Shown: positions 8,732 through 16,705 of the stretch, piece by piece | Layout of the letters: each line of letters begins with the position of its first letter | Position numbering within the stretch: the first letter of the stretch is position 1 | NCBI GenBank assembly: GCA_963662965.1 | Contig: OY759970.1 | Span: 2,542,001-2,606,000, forward strand | Direction of reading: 5' to 3' | Length of the DNA: 64,000 bases | Source of the DNA: DTWD01 sp963662965 | GTDB taxonomy: Bacteria > Acidobacteriota > Vicinamibacteria > Vicinamibacterales > UBA8438 | The notes under the pieces: generated by a model | Databases searched by the model: none | What the model was told of the DNA's origin: nothing | Seen by the model: the letters and a program-made list of their open reading frames with translations, nothing else | Position numbers and translations under genes: made by a program

Positions 8732-9706
8732 ATGACGCGATCCGTGGCCATTGCCGGCTCTGCAATCTGTGTGCTGGCCGTTTCAGTGTTCGCGCAATCG
8801 CCCTCGTATACCGAAGTGGCCGAGTGGCCGATGCTTGCCCGCTCGGTGGCCGGCACGCCGACGGCCTGGAACTTCGGTCAGGTCGTGGCCGTGGCCACGA
8901 GTGGCGAGGGCGACGTCCTCGTCCTCCACCGCGGAGCGCACGCCATCTTGGTGTTCGACACCGCCGGCCGCTTCGTCCGGTCAATGGGCGCGGGACTCTT
9001 CAGTCACGGGAAAGTGGCCGGCGTCGGCCCGGACGCGCGTTCGCCGACCGGCTCGCGCTACACGGCGGTCTACGGGCCGGCCGGATGCCACGCATGCGGG
9101 GCGCATGCCATACGCGTCGACCCCGACGGTCACATCTGGGTGGTCGACGCGCCCGGACATGTCATCTACAAGCTCACCGCCGCGGGCGATGTGCTGATGC
9201 GTCTCGGTACCAGGGACGTCTCGGGCGCGGATCGCCATACCTTCAACCTCCCGACCGACGTGGCGTTTGCGCCGAACGGCGAAATTTACGTCAGCGACGG
9301 ATACGGCAATGCCCGCGTCGTCAAGTTTTCGAGCGTCGGCGAGTACATCCTCGAGTGGGGATCGCGCGGGACCGGACCGGGCGAGTTTGGCTTGCCGCAC
9401 GGCATCGGTGTCGATGCCCGGGGCCGCGTCTACGTCGTCGACCGGGACAATCGCCGCGTTCAAGTCTTCGACGCCGACGGCGCGTTCCTCGACCAGTGGA
9501 CCGACCTCGACGGCGTGCAGACGGTGTTCGTGACAGACGACGACCAGCAGATCTGGACCGGGGGCACGCTCCGGAGCCTCGACGGGTCACCCGTCGCCGA
9601 GCTGCCAGGTGGCGGGGGTGGTCACGGGATGACCGTGGCGGATGACGGTGAAGTCTTTGTCGCGCAGCTCAGCGGACGGACGCAGAAGTTCGTGAGGACG
9701 CGGTAG
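8732..9706 (+). CDS. PAL-like secreted NHL propeller (alpha-amidating lyase family)
   Basis: A 324-residue secreted protein (signal about 1-22) built of six-bladed NHL repeats. It resembles the lyase half (PAL) of the eukaryotic peptide-amidating enzyme PAM, which cleaves peptidyl-alpha-hydroxyglycine to the amidated peptide and glyoxylate. Positions matching the PAL active site are all present: His-Arg-Gly at 66-68 (Arg67), Gly-Ala-His at 123-125 (His125), Ser-Asp-Gly-Tyr at 188-191 (Tyr191), Leu-Pro-His at 221-223 (His223), and Gly-Gly-His at 296-298 (His298). The Pro-Thr-Asp-Val-Ala...Val-Ser-Asp-Gly-Tyr-x-Asn stretch is especially PAL-like. The Met two residues before the last Zn ligand in rat PAL is Gly here. 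A PHM-like monooxygenase is encoded 4.8 kb downstream. The true substrate is unproven. Confidence 0.8.
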   Translation: MTRSVAIAGSAICVLAVSVFAQSPSYTEVAEWPMLARSVAGTPTAWNFGQVVAVATSGEGDVLVLHRGAHAILVFDTAGRFVRSMGAGLFSHGKVAGVGPDARSPTGSRYTAVYGPAGCHACGAHAIRVDPDGHIWVVDAPGHVIYKLTAAGDVLMRLGTRDVSGADRHTFNLPTDVAFAPNGEIYVSDGYGNARVVKFSSVGEYILEWGSRGTGPGEFGLPHGIGVDARGRVYVVDRDNRRVQVFDADGAFLDQWTDLDGVQTVFVTDDDQQIWTGGTLRSLDGSPVAELPGGGGGHGMTVADDGEVFVAQLSGRTQKFVRTR

Positions 9707-9713
9707 GAGCCGG

Positions 9714-11699
9714 ATGAGTGCCATGAAGCGTACCAGTGCCGTCGTCATCACCGCCACCGCGGCGGTGCTCGGGTTGAGCGGTCTGAACGTGGACGCTCAG
9801 GACGCGTCCGGCGACCTTGTCGAATGGCCGTACGTCGGCTCCGATCAATCACACACGAAGTACTCGCCGCTCGACGACATCGATCGCTCGAACGTCGACC
9901 AGCTCGTGGTCGCCTGGACCTGGGACCCGAACGAGCTGCCGAACCAGGAGTACCGGACTCGTCCCGGCAGCTTCGAGGTGACGCCGCTGATGATCGACAA
10001 CGTCGTCTATCTGTCGACGATGTACACACGCGTTGTCGCGCTCGACGCCGAGACCGGCGAAGAGCTCTGGGCTTTCGACCCGCAGGCGTACCGCACGGGA
10101 CCCGACGGCGGCCCACCGGGCGGTTTCAAGCATCGCGGGGTCGCCGTGTGGGGCGCTGGCGACGCCATGCGAATCTTCATCAACAGTCGCGACAGCCTCT
10201 ACGCGCTGGATGCGACGAACGGGGAGCGGGTCCCGTCGTTCGGCGACGACGGACGGGTGCTGCTGACCGAGGGGTTTCCGAACGAGGTCACGCACGAGAT
10301 GTTCGACCAGACCTCTCCGCCGGTGGTGTTCGAGGATCTCGTCATCGTCGGCAGTCGCGTGCCGGATCGCGTCCAGCGCCGATTCGACACGCCGGGCTCG
10401 GTGCAAGCGTTCGACGTCAACACCGGCGAGCGCCGGTGGGTCTTCTACACCGTCCCGCAGTCGAACGATGCATTCGGCGCCGATACGTGGGAGAACGGGT
10501 CGTGGCGCTTCACCGGACACGCGAACGTCTGGGGGCTAATGTCACTCGACGAGGAGCGGGGGCTGCTCTACATCCCGACGAGCACGCCGAGCAGCGACTA
10601 CTGGGGTGGCCGGCGGCTCGGGGCCAACCTGTTCGCCGAGTCGCTCGTCTGTCTCGACGCCCGGACTGGCGAGCGCGAGTGGCACTTCCAGGCGGTGCAC
10701 CACGGATTGTGGGACTACGACTTCACGTCGCCGCCGAATCTGATGACGCTCACCGTTGACGGCCGAACGATCGATGCGGTGGCCGAGGTGTCGAAGCAGG
10801 GGTTCACCTACGTCTTCGACCGGGTGACCGGAGAGCCGGTCTGGCCGATCGAGGAGCGCCCGGTCGACACCGAGACCGATGTGCCAGGTGAGGTGCCGTT
10901 TCCAACGCAGCCCTTCCCCACGAAGCCGCCGCCGTTCGCCGCGCAGGGGGTCTCGCTTGACGACGCGAACGACCTGACGCCGGAAGTGCACCAGCTGGCG
11001 CTGGCGGAGCTGCGGAGCTATCGCCTCGGACCGCTGTTCACGCCGCCGAGTACGCAGGGCACGCTCCAGCGGCCGCGTGTCGATGGTGGCGCCAACTGGG
11101 GCGGGGGTGCGCTCGACCCGGCGACGAACCTGCTCTACCTGCGGACGTCCGAAGGGACCTCGCCGAACCAGGTGTGCGCGGCCGACCCCGACATCCCGGA
11201 CCTGGACGTCGAGTACACGAACAACTGCCCACGGGGCGGCTCGGCCGGCATCTTCCGCGGGCTGGCCGGCTACGTCGCGGCGGAGCGGAGCCAGCTCGGT
11301 CCTATCCCGCTCGTCAAGCCGCCGTATGCAAAGCTTGTCGCGGTCGACCTCAATCGAGGCGAGATTGCCTGGAGCGTCCCGTTCGGCGAAGGGAGCCAGA
11401 TCATGCGCCGGCACCCGCTGTTGCGCAACGCCGAGCTCCCGGAACGCCTCGGGACGCCCGGCGCCAACGGTCCGATGGTGACCGCCGGCGGGTTAGTCTT
11501 TCTGGGTGGCGGCGATCCCTACTTGTATGCGTTCGATGCGGCGACCGGCGGCGAGATCTCGCGCGTCGCGACCGAGTTCCGTACCAGCGGCAATCCGATG
11601 ACCTACCGGTCGCGCGCCGGGCGCCAGTTTGTTCTCATTGCGACCGGCGCCGGACCTGACGCCCGGCTCGTCGCCTTCGCGCTTCCCGAGCAGGAGTAG
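9714..11699 (+). CDS. Secreted PQQ-dependent dehydrogenase, glucose-dehydrogenase-like
   Basis: A 661-residue protein with a signal peptide (about 1-28) and PQQ propeller blades. Features include Trp-Pro-Tyr-Val-Gly-Ser-Asp near the mature start, Ala-Glu-Thr-Gly-Glu-Glu-Leu-Trp, His-His-Gly-Leu-Trp-Asp-Tyr-Asp at about residue 328 and a C-terminal Leu-Tyr-Ala-Phe-Asp-Ala-Ala-Thr-Gly. The His-His-Gly-Leu-Trp-Asp-Tyr-Asp block is typical of membrane-type quinoprotein glucose/polyol dehydrogenases, but no N-terminal membrane anchor domain is present. Electrons would go to a c-type cytochrome; one is encoded 3 bases downstream. A ggag site precedes the ATG; a second in-frame ATG at 9723 is possible. 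Confidence 0.85.
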   Translation: MSAMKRTSAVVITATAAVLGLSGLNVDAQDASGDLVEWPYVGSDQSHTKYSPLDDIDRSNVDQLVVAWTWDPNELPNQEYRTRPGSFEVTPLMIDNVVYLSTMYTRVVALDAETGEELWAFDPQAYRTGPDGGPPGGFKHRGVAVWGAGDAMRIFINSRDSLYALDATNGERVPSFGDDGRVLLTEGFPNEVTHEMFDQTSPPVVFEDLVIVGSRVPDRVQRRFDTPGSVQAFDVNTGERRWVFYTVPQSNDAFGADTWENGSWRFTGHANVWGLMSLDEERGLLYIPTSTPSSDYWGGRRLGANLFAESLVCLDARTGEREWHFQAVHHGLWDYDFTSPPNLMTLTVDGRTIDAVAEVSKQGFTYVFDRVTGEPVWPIEERPVDTETDVPGEVPFPTQPFPTKPPPFAAQGVSLDDANDLTPEVHQLALAELRSYRLGPLFTPPSTQGTLQRPRVDGGANWGGGALDPATNLLYLRTSEGTSPNQVCAADPDIPDLDVEYTNNCPRGGSAGIFRGLAGYVAAERSQLGPIPLVKPPYAKLVAVDLNRGEIAWSVPFGEGSQIMRRHPLLRNAELPERLGTPGANGPMVTAGGLVFLGGGDPYLYAFDAATGGEISRVATEFRTSGNPMTYRSRAGRQFVLIATGAGPDARLVAFALPEQE

Positions 11700-11702
11700 C
11701 CC

Positions 11703-12755
11703 TTGCCCTTGGTTGCACGCGTTGCGGTCTTGACCGCGGTGATGACCCTGGCGATGGCGCCCGTCGCGGCGGCGCAAGATCATCCTGGCACGACGCCGTA
11801 TCGGCAAGTGTGCCAGCTCTGCCACGGCGAGGGCGGTCGCGGCGACATCGCGCCGTCGCTCGTGCCTCTTGGGTTCGATGCCGAGTATGTGCTGGCGGTC
11901 GTCCGCGAAGGCTACGGGCAGATGCCGCCGATCTCTCAGCGCGAGCTGAGCGATGATGAAGTGCGACAGGCGGTGGCCTACCTGGAATCGTTATCATCCG
12001 CCTCGTCGGGCGGAGCCACCGCGTCGTCGTCTGCGTCTCAGTCTGCGTCTACGTCTGAGTATGACGGGTTGCGCACGCCGGACGGGCAGCCCGACCTCAA
12101 CGGGATCTGGCAGGTGCTGAGCACGGCGTCGTGGGACGTCCGGGCGCACAATGCGCAGGACAGCGTGCCGGCCGGGCTCGGCGTCGTCGACGACAACGAG
12201 ATTCCGTATCAGCCGTGGGCGGCGACGCAGCAGCAGGAGAACTACGCGAATAGATTGACGTCGGATCCGGTTCGTCAGTGCTATCTACCGGGCGTGCCGC
12301 GTGTTACCTATATGCCGTTCCCGTTCCGGATTCTCCAGACGCCCGACCACGTCATCATGACCTACGAATTCGCGCATGTAGTGCGGATCATCTACACCGA
12401 CGGCAGCGACCATCCGTTGCCAAACGACTTCTGGATGGGCGATTCGCGCGGCCATTGGGACGGCGACACGCTCGTCGTCGACACGACCCACTTCAACGGC
12501 CAGACTTGGTTCGACGCCGCGGGCAATTTTCACAGCGACGAGCTCCATGTCGTGGAGCGCTACACCCCGACCAGCCCGTACCACATCGACTATGAAGTCA
12601 CGATTGAGGACCCGAAGGTCTTCACGCGACCGTGGGCGATGCGAATGCCGCTCTATCGGCGAGTGGAAGACGGGTTGCGGCTGCTCGACTACGACTGCGT
12701 TGACTTCATCCTTCGGTCTCTGACCACGCCCGGCCCGGAGGGAGGTGCCCGATGA
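11703..12755 (+). CDS. Cytochrome c domain fused to an uncharacterised secreted domain
   Basis: The protein (350 residues, TTG start) has a signal peptide (about 1-25), then a single-heme cytochrome c domain: Cys37-x-x-Cys40-His41 and a likely axial Met74 in Gly-Gln-Met-Pro-Pro. A Ser/Ala-rich linker (about 97-118) leads to a second domain (about 120-345) with Pro-Asp-Leu-Asn-Gly-Ile-Trp, Gly-Asp-Ser-Arg-Gly-His-Trp-Asp-Gly-Asp-Thr-Leu-Val-Val-Asp and a Val-Glu-Arg-Tyr strand. The next gene is a paralogue of that second domain without the heme. It starts 3 bases after the quinoprotein and overlaps the following gene by 4 bases, so it probably accepts electrons from the quinoprotein. Confidence 0.75.
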   Translation: MPLVARVAVLTAVMTLAMAPVAAAQDHPGTTPYRQVCQLCHGEGGRGDIAPSLVPLGFDAEYVLAVVREGYGQMPPISQRELSDDEVRQAVAYLESLSSASSGGATASSSASQSASTSEYDGLRTPDGQPDLNGIWQVLSTASWDVRAHNAQDSVPAGLGVVDDNEIPYQPWAATQQQENYANRLTSDPVRQCYLPGVPRVTYMPFPFRILQTPDHVIMTYEFAHVVRIIYTDGSDHPLPNDFWMGDSRGHWDGDTLVVDTTHFNGQTWFDAAGNFHSDELHVVERYTPTSPYHIDYEVTIEDPKVFTRPWAMRMPLYRRVEDGLRLLDYDCVDFILRSLTTPGPEGGAR

Positions 12756-13693
12756 AACTGACGTTCACCCTCGTCTTCGTTGTGACCATCATGGGTGCGG
12801 CGGTCCACGCTCAGGAGTTCGAGCCGCCCCGCACCGAGTGGGGGGACCCTGACTTTCGGGGGCATTACCTCCCGGGGCAGTCTCAGCCGCTCGAGACGGC
12901 GGCGAATGACACGTGGCGTCAGCCGGAGGGGGCCAACATCGGGCAGGGGGCCGCGTTCTCGCGGTTCTTCGAGCCGGGTCCGGACACGCCGCCCCGTCCC
13001 GAGCGAATCACGACGCCGATGATCATCGACCCGCCCGACGGCAAGGTCCCGTTCCAGCCGTGGGCTGCCGAGCAGCGCAACGAGATCATGGCGCGACAGG
13101 ATCAGCTGGAGCATCTCGATCCGCGCGTGAAGTGCCTCCCGTCGGCGCTGCCTCGAGCGCATCTGCCAGTCGGGTACAACACGTACCAGATCCTGCAAAT
13201 CCCCGGGTTCGTCGTGATGCTCTACGAGTGGAACCATCTCTACCGGTACATTCCGCTCGACGGTCGGCCGCACGTGAACGCCGACGTGCGCCTCGGCATG
13301 GGCGATTCGCGCGGTCACTGGGAGGGGAACACGCTGGTGGTCGACGTGACCAACTTTACCGACAACACCTGGCCCGTCGGGCACGGTGCGCCTCCGGAGG
13401 GAGCGCCCGGGAGCGCGCTGACCACCGGGCACGGCGTGTTTCACAGCGGCAATCTGCACGTCGTTGAGCGATTCACGCTGGTTGACGACAGCACGATTCG
13501 CTACCGGGCGACCATCGAGGATCCGAACGTGTTCACCGAGCCGTGGACGATCGAGTTCAATGCGCTCAGGCGGGCACCTGAGGACCACATGTTGTTCGAG
13601 TACGCCTGCCATGAGGGGAACGGTCGAAACCTCTCGCTCATGACGGGCGTGAATGTCGACGACGCGCGGCTAGCAGGCTTGGACGCGAGGTGA
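12752..13693 (+). CDS. Secreted protein, paralogue of the preceding C-terminal domain
   Basis: A 313-residue protein with a signal peptide (about 1-20, ending His-Ala-Gln). It shares the signature Gly-Asp-Ser-Arg-Gly-His-Trp-(Glu/Asp)-Gly-(Asn/Asp)-Thr-Leu-Val-Val-Asp, the His-Val-Val-Glu-Arg-Phe/Tyr strand and Ile-Glu-Asp-Pro-(Asn/Lys)-Val-Phe-Thr with the protein just upstream. An ATGA overlap with the upstream gene means translational coupling. The family has no known function; context with quinoproteins and DUF6152 suggests a role in periplasmic oxidation or substrate binding. Confidence 0.7.
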   Translation: MKLTFTLVFVVTIMGAAVHAQEFEPPRTEWGDPDFRGHYLPGQSQPLETAANDTWRQPEGANIGQGAAFSRFFEPGPDTPPRPERITTPMIIDPPDGKVPFQPWAAEQRNEIMARQDQLEHLDPRVKCLPSALPRAHLPVGYNTYQILQIPGFVVMLYEWNHLYRYIPLDGRPHVNADVRLGMGDSRGHWEGNTLVVDVTNFTDNTWPVGHGAPPEGAPGSALTTGHGVFHSGNLHVVERFTLVDDSTIRYRATIEDPNVFTEPWTIEFNALRRAPEDHMLFEYACHEGNGRNLSLMTGVNVDDARLAGLDAR

Positions 13694-14109
13694 CAGCGAT
13701 GCGAATGAAACTCTTGGCGCTGCTGATTGGAACGGCATGGCTCGCGAGCGCCGCATCGGTGGTCGCCCACCACGCCTTCTCAGCCGAGTTTGACGCCGAC
13801 CGGCCGCTCCAGCTCCGTGGCACCGTGTCGAAGACCGAGTGGATCAACCCGCACTCCTGGATTCATGTCGATGTGGAGGGTGAGGACGGCCAGATGGTGA
13901 CCTGGGCGATCGAGTGCGGCGCCCCGAACGCGTTAATGCGTCGCGGTTTGAACAAGAACTCGGTCCCGGTCGGGACGGCGTTGGTCATCGACGGCTTTGG
14001 CGCGAAGGACGGGTCGACCACCGCCAACGCTCGGGACATTACGTTCCCAGACGGGTCGACGTTTTTCGTTGGATCATCAGGTACGGGCGCGCCGTACGAG
14101 CGGCGATAG
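13690..14109 (+). CDS. DUF6152 family secreted protein
   Basis: A 139-residue protein with a signal peptide followed by the DUF6152 entry His-His-Ala-Phe-Ser-Ala-Glu-Phe-Asp and Gly-Thr-Val-x-Lys-x-Glu-Trp-Ile-Asn-Pro-His-Ser-Trp. It resembles a small OB-like periplasmic domain found beside quinoproteins and the preceding family. GTG at 13690 overlaps the upstream stop by a few bases; ATG at 13699 is an equally good start. Function unknown. It is followed without a gap by a quinoprotein remnant. Confidence 0.75.
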   Translation: MTAMRMKLLALLIGTAWLASAASVVAHHAFSAEFDADRPLQLRGTVSKTEWINPHSWIHVDVEGEDGQMVTWAIECGAPNALMRRGLNKNSVPVGTALVIDGFGAKDGSTTANARDITFPDGSTFFVGSSGTGAPYERR

Positions 14110-14369
14110 TAGACGTGGCGTTCGTCGGTGACGTCGATCGCTACTTCCGGGCGCTCGACGTCGACACCGGGGATGTGTTGTGGGAGACGCGCCTCGGCAC
14201 GTCGGTGCAGGGATTCCCGGTCGCGTATGGTGTCGACGGTGAGCAATACATCGCCGTCTCCACCAGACTTGGTGGAGGGAGTCCGCGCCGAAGTCCGCAG
14301 CTGCTGAGCCCGGCCATCCAGCATCCAGACACCGGTAACGCCTTGTACGTCTTCAAGTTAAAGCGGTAG
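14110..14369 (+). pseudogene. C-terminal remnant of a PQQ quinoprotein
   Basis: In the frame ending at 14369 the sequence reads as the last blade of a quinoprotein: Val-Ala-Phe-Val-Gly-Asp-Val-Asp-Arg, Asp-Val-Asp-Thr-Gly-Asp-Val-Leu-Trp-Glu-Thr-Arg-Leu, Ser-Val-Gln-Gly-Phe-Pro-Val, and a C-terminal Leu-Tyr-Val-Phe-Lys-Leu. It matches the end of the gene at 7039-8721 almost motif for motif (Leu-Trp-Glu-Thr-Arg-Leu-Pro-Thr-Ser-Val-Gln-Gly-Phe-Pro-Ile). Everything upstream of this blade is missing; DUF6152 directly precedes it. This is a deletion remnant, not a sequencing error. Confidence 0.75.
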
Positions 14370-14465
14370 CGCCAATCCCGAAATCAAAGACTTGGCGTAC
14401 CTGTGCGTCCTGGTTCACAATTAGCCATCAATATGTAACCCGTTCAGACTTGGAGGCTTGTACCA

Positions 14466-15758
14466 ATGCCATTTTCTTCGCGGACTCGTCGTTGCCTCGC
14501 AGCGTTCGTCGTCGCCGCCGCCGCACTGGTCGTGGCGCCGTCGGTCGCCGACGCGCAGGACGTTACGTTTACGAAGGACGTCGCCCCGATCCTGCAGCGC
14601 TCGTGTCAGGACTGTCATCGGGACGGCTCGATTGCCCCAATGTCACTCCTCACCTACGAGGACGCGCGGCCGTGGGCCCGATCGATCAAGGACAAGGTCG
14701 TCACCCGCTCGATGCCGCCGTGGTATGTCGATAAGAACATCGGCGTCCAGGGCTTCAAGTACGACTACTCGCTGAGCGACGAGGAGATCGCGACGGTCGC
14801 CAACTGGGTCGACAGCGGCGCCCCGCGCGGCAACCCGGCCGACATGCCGCCGGCCCGCGAGTTCAGACCAATCGCCGAGTGGAAGATCGGTGAGCCCGAC
14901 TGGATCGTCGAGATCCCGGAGCCGTTCGTCGTCGCCGCCAACGCGCCCAACTGGTGGGGCAACCTCGAGTCTGATTCGGGTCTGACTGAGGATCGCTGGG
15001 TCAAGGCGGTCGAAACGAAGCCGTCAATCGGGGGCTTCCCGGTGGTGCACCATGCGGTGACCGGGATGGTGCACGAGGACGACGAGGACGTCAGCGGCAT
15101 CGGCCAGTTCCTCAACGAGTACGCGCTCGGTAAGAACGGCGACATCTTTCCGGACGGCACCGGACGCGAGATCAAGGCCGGCTCGAAGATCCGCTTCAAC
15201 ATGCACTACGCCGCGAACGGCGTCGAGACGACCGACCGGACGCGTGTCGGCTTACAGTTTTATCCGAGGGGCGTCGTCCCGGAGCGCAAGCTCATTTCGG
15301 CCCACGTCGGGGATGACGAGGACCTCGACATCCCGGCCGGGGAGTCGAGCGTGCGGCACGACGGCTTCTATCGCCTGAAGGAGAACGCGCACATCACCGC
15401 GTTCCAGGCGCACTTGCACAATCTCGGTAAACGGCAGTGTCTGGGGGCGATCTTTCCGGACGACACCAAGCAGATCCTGAGCTGTGCCGACTGGGATTTC
15501 GGATGGCACATCGTCTACAACTACGAAGACGAGGTGGGGCCGCTCTTGCCCAAGGGGACGCTGCTGCACGTCACGAGCTGGCACGATAACTCCGACGCCA
15601 ACCGCTGGAACGACGACCCGACCAACTGGGCCGGGTTCGGCCAGCGCTCGAGCGACGAGATGAGCTTTTCGTGGGTGAGTTGGTACGAGCTCAATGACGA
15701 GGAGTTCGAGAAGGAAGTTGAGGAGCGGCAAGCGCTCGCCGATAACAACAACAACTAG
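14466..15758 (+). CDS. Cytochrome c fused to a PHM-like copper type II monooxygenase
   Basis: A 430-residue secreted protein. After a signal peptide (about 1-30) comes a cytochrome c domain with Cys47-x-x-Cys50-His51 and a possible axial Met83 in Ser-Met-Pro-Pro-Trp. The rest has the fold signature of peptidylglycine alpha-hydroxylating monooxygenase (PHM). His195-His196 and His247 (Asn-Met-His-Tyr) match the CuH ligands. His316-x-His318 (Ala-His-Leu-His-Asn-Leu-Gly-Lys) and Met399 (Ser-Ser-Asp-Glu-Met) match the CuM ligands. All six copper ligands are therefore present. PHM uses ascorbate; the fused heme domain suggests electron supply through cytochrome c. It is followed 37 bases later by a secreted companion. 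Substrate unknown. Confidence 0.82.
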   Translation: MPFSSRTRRCLAAFVVAAAALVVAPSVADAQDVTFTKDVAPILQRSCQDCHRDGSIAPMSLLTYEDARPWARSIKDKVVTRSMPPWYVDKNIGVQGFKYDYSLSDEEIATVANWVDSGAPRGNPADMPPAREFRPIAEWKIGEPDWIVEIPEPFVVAANAPNWWGNLESDSGLTEDRWVKAVETKPSIGGFPVVHHAVTGMVHEDDEDVSGIGQFLNEYALGKNGDIFPDGTGREIKAGSKIRFNMHYAANGVETTDRTRVGLQFYPRGVVPERKLISAHVGDDEDLDIPAGESSVRHDGFYRLKENAHITAFQAHLHNLGKRQCLGAIFPDDTKQILSCADWDFGWHIVYNYEDEVGPLLPKGTLLHVTSWHDNSDANRWNDDPTNWAGFGQRSSDEMSFSWVSWYELNDEEFEKEVEERQALADNNNN

Positions 15759-15795
15759 TTGGCGGCTGCCGTCGTGTGTGAAGAGTAAGAAGAAC

Positions 15796-16659
15796 ATGGA
15801 ATTAAAGGGGCGCGTCGTCGTATGCGCGGCGGTGCTGGCCGCCGTCGTCTTCAGCTTCAGCGGCCCAGCGTTCGCGCAGGAGCGCTGGAGTCGGGGGCAA
15901 AACATTCAGCCGGTCTTCGAGGGGTGGGAGCGGAACGCCGACGGGTCGTTCACCATGGTGTTCGGCTACTTGAATCGCAACTACGAGGAGCAGCCGGTCA
16001 TATCCATCGGCGAGAATAATTCCTTCGAGCCGGGACCCGCCGATCGAGGACAGCCGTCGCACTTCTACACGCGTCGCCAGCAGTTTGTCTTCAAGGTTCG
16101 CGTCCCGGCCGACTGGGGCGAGAAGGATCTCGTCTGGAGCGTCACCCACAACGGACGGACCGACCATGCGTACGGCCATTTGTGGCCGGTGTGGGAGATC
16201 GACGATGGCGTCATGCAGCTGAATCGCGGGTCGGGGTCTGCTGACAAGTACGCCGACAATCAGCACCCGTTCGTCAGCATTGATGGCAGTGACACGCTCG
16301 AAGTCACGCTGCCGAACTCGCTCGAGATCGCTGTGATCGCTGGAGACGATGGGATTCCTCCGCCCAATCCGAGACTGGCGGAACGGACGCCACGCCGCGG
16401 CCCAAAGTCACAAGCCGTTGTCGATCCTCGGAACGCGGCAGAGACCGGACTCGCGGTCACGTGGCTCCACTGGCGCGGGCCGGGTGCCGTCACGTTCGAC
16501 CCCCAGGTGCCCGAGATTGGCGACGGTGGACGCGCCGTCACGAACGTCAGCTTCACCGCGCCCGGAACGTACGTACTGCAAGCGGTTGTCGACGACACCG
16601 TGCTGGTAACCCCGATCGACGTCACCGTCACGGTACATCCGCCTGCATCAGCTCCGTAG
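15796..16659 (+). CDS. Secreted companion of the copper monooxygenase, unknown function
   Basis: A 287-residue protein with a clear signal peptide (about 1-25, ending Ala-Phe-Ala-Gln). The mature part opens with Gln-Pro-Val-Phe-Glu-Gly-Trp-Glu-Arg-Asn and contains Phe-Gly-Tyr-Leu-Asn-Arg-Asn-Tyr-Glu-Glu, then Trp-Ser-Val-Thr-His-Asn-Gly-Arg-Thr-Asp-x-Ala-Tyr-Gly. It finishes with an immunoglobulin-like beta domain (about 225-285, Pro-Gly-Thr-Tyr-Val-Leu-Gln-Ala-Val-Val-Asp). I set the start at the ATG at 15796, not further upstream, because only that start gives a signal peptide. No catalytic motif is visible; it probably binds substrate or partner in the periplasm. Confidence 0.7.
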   Translation: MELKGRVVVCAAVLAAVVFSFSGPAFAQERWSRGQNIQPVFEGWERNADGSFTMVFGYLNRNYEEQPVISIGENNSFEPGPADRGQPSHFYTRRQQFVFKVRVPADWGEKDLVWSVTHNGRTDHAYGHLWPVWEIDDGVMQLNRGSGSADKYADNQHPFVSIDGSDTLEVTLPNSLEIAVIAGDDGIPPPNPRLAERTPRRGPKSQAVVDPRNAAETGLAVTWLHWRGPGAVTFDPQVPEIGDGGRAVTNVSFTAPGTYVLQAVVDDTVLVTPIDVTVTVHPPASAP

Positions 16660-16705
16660 TTCGCGACATGTTGCCCGCCGTGTCGGGCACCGGAAGGAAT
16701 TCGCC

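Noticed and set aside
8732..9706. Plain NHL-repeat protein without a predicted activity
   Set aside because: All five PAL active-site equivalents are at matching motif positions, so a PAL-like call is better supported, though not proved.
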